Assembly: GCA_016875255.1 (NCBI GenBank)
Contig: VGRU01000077.1
Span: 1-14,093, forward strand
Reading direction: 5' to 3'
DNA: 14,093 nt
From: Deltaproteobacteria bacterium
GTDB lineage: Bacteria > Desulfobacterota > BSN033 > UBA1163
Shown here: piece by piece, positions 6,968 to 11,218 of the stretch
Layout of the letters: each line of letters starts with the position of its first letter
Numbering within the stretch: the stretch's first letter is position 1
The notes under the pieces: generated by a model
Database searches by the model: none
What the model saw: the letters and a program-made list of their open reading frames with translations, nothing else
Told to the model about the DNA's origin: nothing
Made by a program: the position numbers and the translations under genes

Positions 6968-7123
6968 GAGATTTCTGAAAAAGCCCAGAAATCTCTGATT
7001 ACAACGATTATGAAACGATTACACCGATTAGAAATTCATTGAAAACAAAGAAAAATCTATGTAATCATTTTTTTAGAATCTCTGTAATCAAGAGAGCAAA
7101 AGGTAGTTTTTCAGAGCTCTCTT
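6968..7123. repeat. AT-rich cluster of short inverted and direct repeats
   Basis: This holds GAGATTTCTG/CAGAAATCTC (6968-6977 and 6986-6995, perfect 10-bp stem); four GATTA copies at 6997, 7006, 7017 and 7026; AATCTATGTAATCA (7054-7067) and AATCTCTGTAATCA (7077-7090), direct repeats matching 13 of 14; TGATTACA (6996-7003), an inverted copy of TGTAATCA (7083-7090); and AAGAGAGC/GCTCTCTT (7090-7097 and 7116-7123). GATTACA/TGTAATC arrays of this kind are a known dispersed-repeat style. It would form most of the 5' leader of yedE mRNA. No gene is seen here. Confidence 0.6.
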
Positions 7124-7144
7124 GGTGAAATGTGGACCGGACAA

Positions 7145-7173
7145 ATTTTCATTCGAATTTTTCGATAAGTCAA
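7145..7173 (-). promoter_or_regulatory. yedE: Possible yedE-operon promoter
   Basis: On the minus strand TTGACT (7173-7168) is followed 17 bases later by GAAAAT (7150-7145). The -35 box is good (5 of 6) and the -10 box weak (4 of 6). It would give a leader of about 190 bases containing the repeats at 6968-7123. AT-rich sequence makes chance matches likely. Confidence 0.3.
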
Positions 7174-7219
7174 ATCGATTATTTCGATAGAGAAGTCCAT
7201 TCGTATTGAAATAATCAAT
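7174..7219. promoter_or_regulatory. 16-bp inverted repeat, candidate operator between divergent genes
   Basis: ATCGATTATTTCGATA (7174-7189) and TATTGAAATAATCAAT (7204-7219) are inverted copies matching at 14 of 16 positions, with GATTATTTC/GAAATAATC perfect, separated by 14 bases. It touches the -35 box of the candidate yedE promoter and ends 17 bases before the -35 box of the selenoprotein promoter, where a regulator could act on both. The left arm is itself partly palindromic. No regulator gene is in the window. Confidence 0.45.
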
Positions 7220-7236
7220 AAAGAAAAAGGTGTGGT

Positions 7237-7265
7237 TTGAAAAAAAAGCTTAGTTCATTTAAAAT
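7237..7265 (+). promoter_or_regulatory. Sigma70-like promoter of the selenoprotein gene
   Basis: TTGAAA (7237-7242) and TAAAAT (7260-7265) each match consensus at 5 of 6 positions and are 17 bases apart. Transcription would begin near 7272, giving a leader of about 34 bases with GGAGGAG (7296-7302) before ATG 7306. This start point excludes the in-frame upstream codons TTG 7237 and ATG 7264 as translation starts. Confidence 0.6.
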
Positions 7266-7305
7266 GGATCTAAAATTTCAAAAAGCAGAGCTCATGGAGG
7301 AGAAA

Positions 7306-7752
7306 ATGGATGCAAAATCGGTTTCGGAGAAAGCAAAAGGTTATTTTGGTCAGGGGTATAACTGAGCGGAGTCAGTCTCCTTGAGTTTCAAGGAGTTTTT
7401 GGGCTATGAGGATTCCTTCATTCCCAGATTAGCTACCGGGTTTGGCGGAGGCGTCGGTCGGAAAGGATCGCTCTGCGGAGCCTTCACTGCGGCGGTCATG
7501 GCCATTGGAATGAAGATGGGTAGAACCGATCCCAAAGACAGGGACACTCTCCTAAAGGTTTATGAGAAATGCCAGCAGTTCTGGGAACAATTCGAAAAGG
7601 AGTTCGGAAGCAGAAACTGTTATGACCTGATCGGTCTTCATCTCGATGATCCCGAGGAAAACAAGAAGTGGCTGACTTCAGGAGGCCGGGAAAAGTGTAC
7701 GGCCATCGTAGAAAAGACCGCCGGGATGCTCTGCGATGTTTTGGAGGGATGA
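7306..7752 (+). CDS. C_GCAxxG_C_C family selenoprotein (UGA at 7363-7365 read as selenocysteine)
   Basis: The gene encodes 148 residues including selenocysteine 20. Translation begins MDAKSVSEKAKGYFGQGYN, then UGA, then AESVSLSFKEFLGYEDS, then RLATGFGGGVGRKGSLCGAF. The family consensus has GYNCA at this point, so UGA replaces the first conserved redox cysteine. The remaining family cysteines are present in CGAFTA (C57, last G of CGAxxG changed to A), RNC (C105) and EKC (C131), with extra C89 and C143. A SECIS-like hairpin follows the UGA. ATG 7306 has GGAGG 5 bases upstream; ATG 7294 is an in-frame alternative. The terminal stop is also TGA but has no matching hairpin placed for recoding. The family is a putative redox protein of about 140 residues, often near transporter genes; here it diverges from a selenium operon. 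Reading the UGA as stop would leave a 123-residue remnant starting at TTG 7381. A nonsense mutation is the alternative, judged unlikely. Confidence 0.88.
7363..7395 (+). promoter_or_regulatory. Selenocysteine UGA and bacterial SECIS hairpin
   Basis: UGA occupies 7363-7365. CTCCTTGA (7377-7384) and TCAAGGAG (7388-7395) form a perfect 8-bp stem closed by loop GTT (7385-7387). The loop begins 19 nucleotides after the UGA, within the 16-37 range accepted for bacterial SECIS elements, and has the G required among its first two positions. The hairpin is translated as part of the protein, as in all bacterial selenoprotein genes. It should recruit SelB with selenocysteyl-tRNA. Confidence 0.82.
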
Positions 7753-7774
7753 AATAAACCTGGGGTAAAATCAT

Positions 7775-10051
7775 TTGGAGCTTTTTAAAATTTATCATCT
7801 CTATAAAAAAATCAGCCAGTATCCGAACCTGCTCGGACTGATCCGCAGCACCTTCATGGAAATCCTGGAGAAGAAAGGGATCATCAGCCGGGCCAAGCTT
7901 TCCGAACAGGCATTGGAAGAGTTAAAGCATGACGGGCTTCCAGATACCGAAGCCAACCGGCAGGAATATCTGGAGGCGCTGATTGACCACTATTTTGCCA
8001 CTCATCTTACCCCTGCCGAAATTGAAAACTATATCAATCTTGCCCGGAAGAGGGATAAGGCACAGACACTGAGCAAACTGGTCAATCAAGATCAGGCAAG
8101 CTCCCTGGAGATTTTTAACGCCCTCGAGGAGTTCTGTGAGATCCCAAAAGGAGAAGTCTATATCTCCAGAGAAGAAGCCGAAGGAATCCGTGTTGCCTTG
8201 ATCACTCGATTCATATCAAGCCAGCTTCCCTTCATCAGCCTTTCTAAAAATTACATTACCATTCGGGACTTTCAAGACCTCCTTGAACACACACGATGGA
8301 GCCGGAAGCGACCCGGCAAACTCGGCGGGAAGGCCGCCGGGATGATTCTCGCACATAAGATCCTCCTTCCCATTCTTGAAAAGAGGAGTCCGGAGCTTGA
8401 AGAATACGTGCGGGTTCCAGAGACATGGTATTTGAATTCGGGCGTTTTTTCGGAGTTTCTGGACCGCAACAACCTCTACCTCTTTCATACCTTTAAATAT
8501 AAGGATCGGGAAGCCATTGAGAAAGAATATTCACGGATCGAGGAAAGATTCAGGTTTGCCAGCTTTGCTCCGGAGGTGGTTGAAGATTTTAGAAAGATCC
8601 TTGAAGAGGTCGGCGAGCACCCGATCATCATCCGCTCTTCGAGCATGCTCGAGGATAACTTCGGTTTGGCCTTCTCAGGCAAATATGTCTCCATCTTTCT
8701 GACGAACCAGGGAGATATCGAGACCCGTCTGAACCATTTCATTATAGGCCTAAAACAGGTCTTTGCCAGCACGTTCGGACCCGATCCCATCCTCTACCGT
8801 AGGGATCACGCACTTCTGGACTACGATGAAAGAATGGCTATGATGGTTCAGAAAGTGGTGGGCAGGCAATTCGGAGACTACTTTCTTCCTTTTGCAGGTG
8901 GGGTGATGTTTTCACAGAATGTCCATACCTGGAACCCGAAGATCAGGAAAGAGGAGGGGCTGGTGAGGCTGGTCTTTGGTTTGGGGACCCGGGCGGTTGA
9001 CCGGGTGGGTTCGGATTACCCCAGGATGATTCCATTGAGCCATCCCCAGCTCCGGCCCGAGGTGACAGGGGGTCAGATCAAGAAGTATTCCCAGAGACAG
9101 GTGGATGTCCTCAATCTCAAGAAGGAAATATTGGAAACCGTTGATTTCAGAACCCTGGTTTCTCAGATTGACCATCCTGATCTTTTTTATGCTGTCTCGA
9201 TTCAAAAAGACGATCATCTATCTCCGCCTTTTTTCAAAACCCAGAACCTCAAAGAGGAAGAGCTCTGTCTCACCTTTGATAATTTTTTAACCAAGAGCAA
9301 CTTTGTCCCTCTGGTTAAAAAGATTCTATCTAAGATTGAGGCCACCTATGGAAGACCTGTGGATATTGAGTTCGCCTGGGATGCTAATAAATTCTATCTG
9401 CTTCAGTGTCGCTCTCTTTCCATCCGAAAAGAAAAGGAAAATGTAGATTTGCCAGAAGAGGTCAGCCGGGATAAGATTCTATTTACAACCCGAACAGCCC
9501 TCTCCAATAGCAATGTTCATAACCTGGATTATATCGTTTATGTGGACCCAAAGGCTTATGACCTGTTACCCACCTATGAACGGAAGATGGAGATTGCCTC
9601 GGTTGTGAATCTGTTGAATAAGAACCTTGCCGATAAACGGTATGCCCTGATGGGTCCTGGGCGGTGGGGAAGCAACGATATCAACCTGGGAGTCAGGGTC
9701 ACCTATTCCAATATTAATAAAACCAAGTTATTGGTGGAAATTGCTTTTGCCAGGAATGGTTCAACGCCGGAGGTCTCCTACGGAACCCATTTTTTTCAGG
9801 ATTTGGTCGAGGCGGATATCGTCATCGTTCCACTCTACCCGGATGATCCAGGCTCTATTTATAACGAGGAATTCCTCTTAAGATCTCCGAATCTGCTGAG
9901 GGAGATCGTGCCGGAAGCCAAGGAAAGCGAAGAGATTGTTCGGGTCATCCATATTCCTTCTGTATGTGATGGCCATTATTTGCAGGTTTTTCTCAGCACA
10001 CAGAGGCAGGCAGGCATCGGTCTGTTTGGACCCCTCCAGGAGTCCAAATAA
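7775..10051 (+). CDS. PEP/pyruvate-binding ATP-grasp domain protein (PPDK_N-like), no phosphotransfer domains
   Basis: This 758-residue protein has an N-terminal helical region (1-170) followed by a pyruvate phosphate dikinase/PEP synthase type ATP-grasp domain: KLGGKAAGM (182-190), IIIRSSSMLEDNFGLAFSGK (284-303), LVRLVFGLGTRAVDRVG (396-412) and VDIEFAWDANKFYLLQCRSL (529-548). True PEP synthases continue with a phosphohistidine swivelling domain and a PEP-binding TIM barrel. Here the remaining 200 residues are different, with LMGPGRWGSNDINLGVRV (625-642) and SYGTHFFQDLVEADI (668-682), a segment I do not recognise functionally. It may phosphorylate or ligate an unknown substrate; dikinase activity is not supported. 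TTG 7775 is chosen because a stop lies three codons upstream; TGGGG is about 9 bases before it, and ATG 7856 is a later alternative. It follows the selenoprotein by 22 bases, probably co-transcribed. Confidence 0.78.
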   Translation: MELFKIYHLYKKISQYPNLLGLIRSTFMEILEKKGIISRAKLSEQALEELKHDGLPDTEANRQEYLEALIDHYFATHLTPAEIENYINLARKRDKAQTLSKLVNQDQASSLEIFNALEEFCEIPKGEVYISREEAEGIRVALITRFISSQLPFISLSKNYITIRDFQDLLEHTRWSRKRPGKLGGKAAGMILAHKILLPILEKRSPELEEYVRVPETWYLNSGVFSEFLDRNNLYLFHTFKYKDREAIEKEYSRIEERFRFASFAPEVVEDFRKILEEVGEHPIIIRSSSMLEDNFGLAFSGKYVSIFLTNQGDIETRLNHFIIGLKQVFASTFGPDPILYRRDHALLDYDERMAMMVQKVVGRQFGDYFLPFAGGVMFSQNVHTWNPKIRKEEGLVRLVFGLGTRAVDRVGSDYPRMIPLSHPQLRPEVTGGQIKKYSQRQVDVLNLKKEILETVDFRTLVSQIDHPDLFYAVSIQKDDHLSPPFFKTQNLKEEELCLTFDNFLTKSNFVPLVKKILSKIEATYGRPVDIEFAWDANKFYLLQCRSLSIRKEKENVDLPEEVSRDKILFTTRTALSNSNVHNLDYIVYVDPKAYDLLPTYERKMEIASVVNLLNKNLADKRYALMGPGRWGSNDINLGVRVTYSNINKTKLLVEIAFARNGSTPEVSYGTHFFQDLVEADIVIVPLYPDDPGSIYNEEFLLRSPNLLREIVPEAKESEEIVRVIHIPSVCDGHYLQVFLSTQRQAGIGLFGPLQESK

Positions 10052-10090
10052 TCATGTCAATTAATTTTTATATGAGAGGAGGCGCAACGG

Positions 10091-11077
10091 ATGGATCGGA
10101 TTTTCAGCGGAATTCAGCCCTCGGGCGAGATTCATATCGGGAATTATGTGGGAGCGATTCGCAACTGGGTTCAATTGACAGAGCGTTATGACTGCATCTA
10201 TTGCGTGGTGGACTATCATGCCATCACCATTGAATATGAGGTGGAGTTGATGCAGAAGAGGATTCTGGAAACCGCCACCATCCTTGTCGCCTGTGGGTTG
10301 ACTCCGGATAAATGCATCGTCTTTGTTCAGTCGCATGTGCCCGAGCATACCGAATTAGCCTGGGTCTTTAACAGCGTCACCCCGATCGGGGAGCTGGAGA
10401 GGATGACCCAGTTCAAAGAGAAATCGAAACAGCACCGGCAGAATATCAATATGGGACTCCTGGGTTATCCCGTGCTTCAGGCGGCTGACATCCTTATCTA
10501 TAAAGCGGGATATGTCCCGGTGGGAGAGGACCAGACTCAGCATGTCGAACTCTCAAGAGAGGTTGCCCGAAAATTCAATGGACGTTTCGGAGAGACCTTT
10601 CCCGAACCCAAGGTTCTCCTATCCACCGCTCCCCGTATTGCGGGGACCGATGGACAGGCCAAGATGTCCAAGTCGATGAATAATGCCATAGGATTACTTG
10701 AGGCTCCGGAAGTTATCCGGGAGAAATTAAGGAGTGCAGCCACCTGTCCGCATCGGGAGCGGAGGAGCGATCCCGGACATCCGGAGCATTGCAATATCTT
10801 TACCATGCATCAGGCCTTTTCGAAACCGGATCAAATTTCAAGTGTCGAGCAGGGCTGCAGGACAGCAGGGATCGGATGCATCGAGTGTAAAGAGATTCTC
10901 TATAAAAATATGGTTGAGGAGTTGGGGCCGATTCAGGCTCGTGTTAAAGAGATGAACGCCAGACCGGAATATATTATCGATGTCCTAAAATCAGGAGTCG
11001 CTCGCTGTAAAGTCATTGCCACGGAAGTGATGGATGAGGTGAGAAGAAAAATCGGCGTTCAATCGGATTGGCTGTAA
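10091..11077 (+). CDS. trpS: Tryptophanyl-tRNA synthetase with a [4Fe-4S]-type cysteine motif
   Basis: This full-length class I synthetase of 328 residues charges tRNA-Trp using ATP. It has HIGN (15-18) within SGEIHIGNYVGAI, the tryptophan/ATP site GYPVLQAADILIY (125-137), GEDQTQHVELSREVA (145-159) and KMSKS (191-195). Near the C-terminus C234, C256, C263 and C266 give the spacing C-x21-C-x6-C-x2-C, within SVEQGCRTAGIGCIECK. Thermotoga maritima TrpRS has C-x22-C-x6-C-x2-C binding a [4Fe-4S] cluster near the anticodon site, so a cluster is likely here too. GAGAGGAGG (10074-10082) is 8 bases before ATG 10091. The gap to the preceding gene is 39 bases, so it may be in the same transcript, though its function is unrelated. 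Confidence 0.95.
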   Translation: MDRIFSGIQPSGEIHIGNYVGAIRNWVQLTERYDCIYCVVDYHAITIEYEVELMQKRILETATILVACGLTPDKCIVFVQSHVPEHTELAWVFNSVTPIGELERMTQFKEKSKQHRQNINMGLLGYPVLQAADILIYKAGYVPVGEDQTQHVELSREVARKFNGRFGETFPEPKVLLSTAPRIAGTDGQAKMSKSMNNAIGLLEAPEVIREKLRSAATCPHRERRSDPGHPEHCNIFTMHQAFSKPDQISSVEQGCRTAGIGCIECKEILYKNMVEELGPIQARVKEMNARPEYIIDVLKSGVARCKVIATEVMDEVRRKIGVQSDWL

Positions 11078-11096
11078 GGATTTGTAACTCTTTTTA

Positions 11097-11217
11097 CCCC
11101 GTTAGAAAGCCCCGCAGCTCTGCTGCGGGGATGGTGACTGTTTCCTTTTCAGCGAACACGGGGTTTAATGCCCCGTGTGAGCTTTCCCGTTAGAAAGTTG
11201 AAAGCTTTCTAACGGGG
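11097..11217. repeat. Nested hairpin cluster between convergent trpS and purL
   Basis: Three hairpins follow one another: CCCCGCAGC/GCTGCGGGG (11110-11130, 3-nt loop), ACACGGGG/CCCCGTGT (11156-11178, 7-nt loop) and CCCGTTAGAAAG/CTTTCTAACGGG (11186-11216, 7-nt loop). CCCCGTTAGAAAG at 11097-11109 is a further copy that can also pair with CTTTCTAACGGGG at 11205-11217, enclosing the whole cluster. It resembles a composite dispersed repeat and could act as a two-way transcription stop, but only a short T run (GTTT) follows on the plus strand and none on the minus strand. Confidence 0.7.
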
Positions 11218-11218
11218 T

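Noticed and set aside
6968..6995. Intrinsic terminator or attenuator at the 10-bp stem before yedE
   Set aside because: On the minus strand the stem is followed by an A-rich run rather than T residues, and on the plus strand no T tract follows.
6996..7090. CRISPR array from the spaced GATTA/TGTAATC copies
   Set aside because: The repeats are only 5-14 bases, spaced 9-23 bases and in both orientations; no spacers or cas genes are present.
7237..7305. Longer N-terminus from TTG 7237 or ATG 7264
   Set aside because: Both lie upstream of the predicted transcription start near 7272 and overlap the -35/-10 boxes; ATG 7306 has the best ribosome site and the usual family spacing to the Cys/Sec.
7306..7752. 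Pseudogene or a short protein starting at TTG 7381 instead of a selenoprotein
   Set aside because: The upstream part is in frame, has its own promoter and Shine-Dalgarno and matches the family start; the stop is UGA at the conserved cysteine and is followed by a SECIS-like hairpin.
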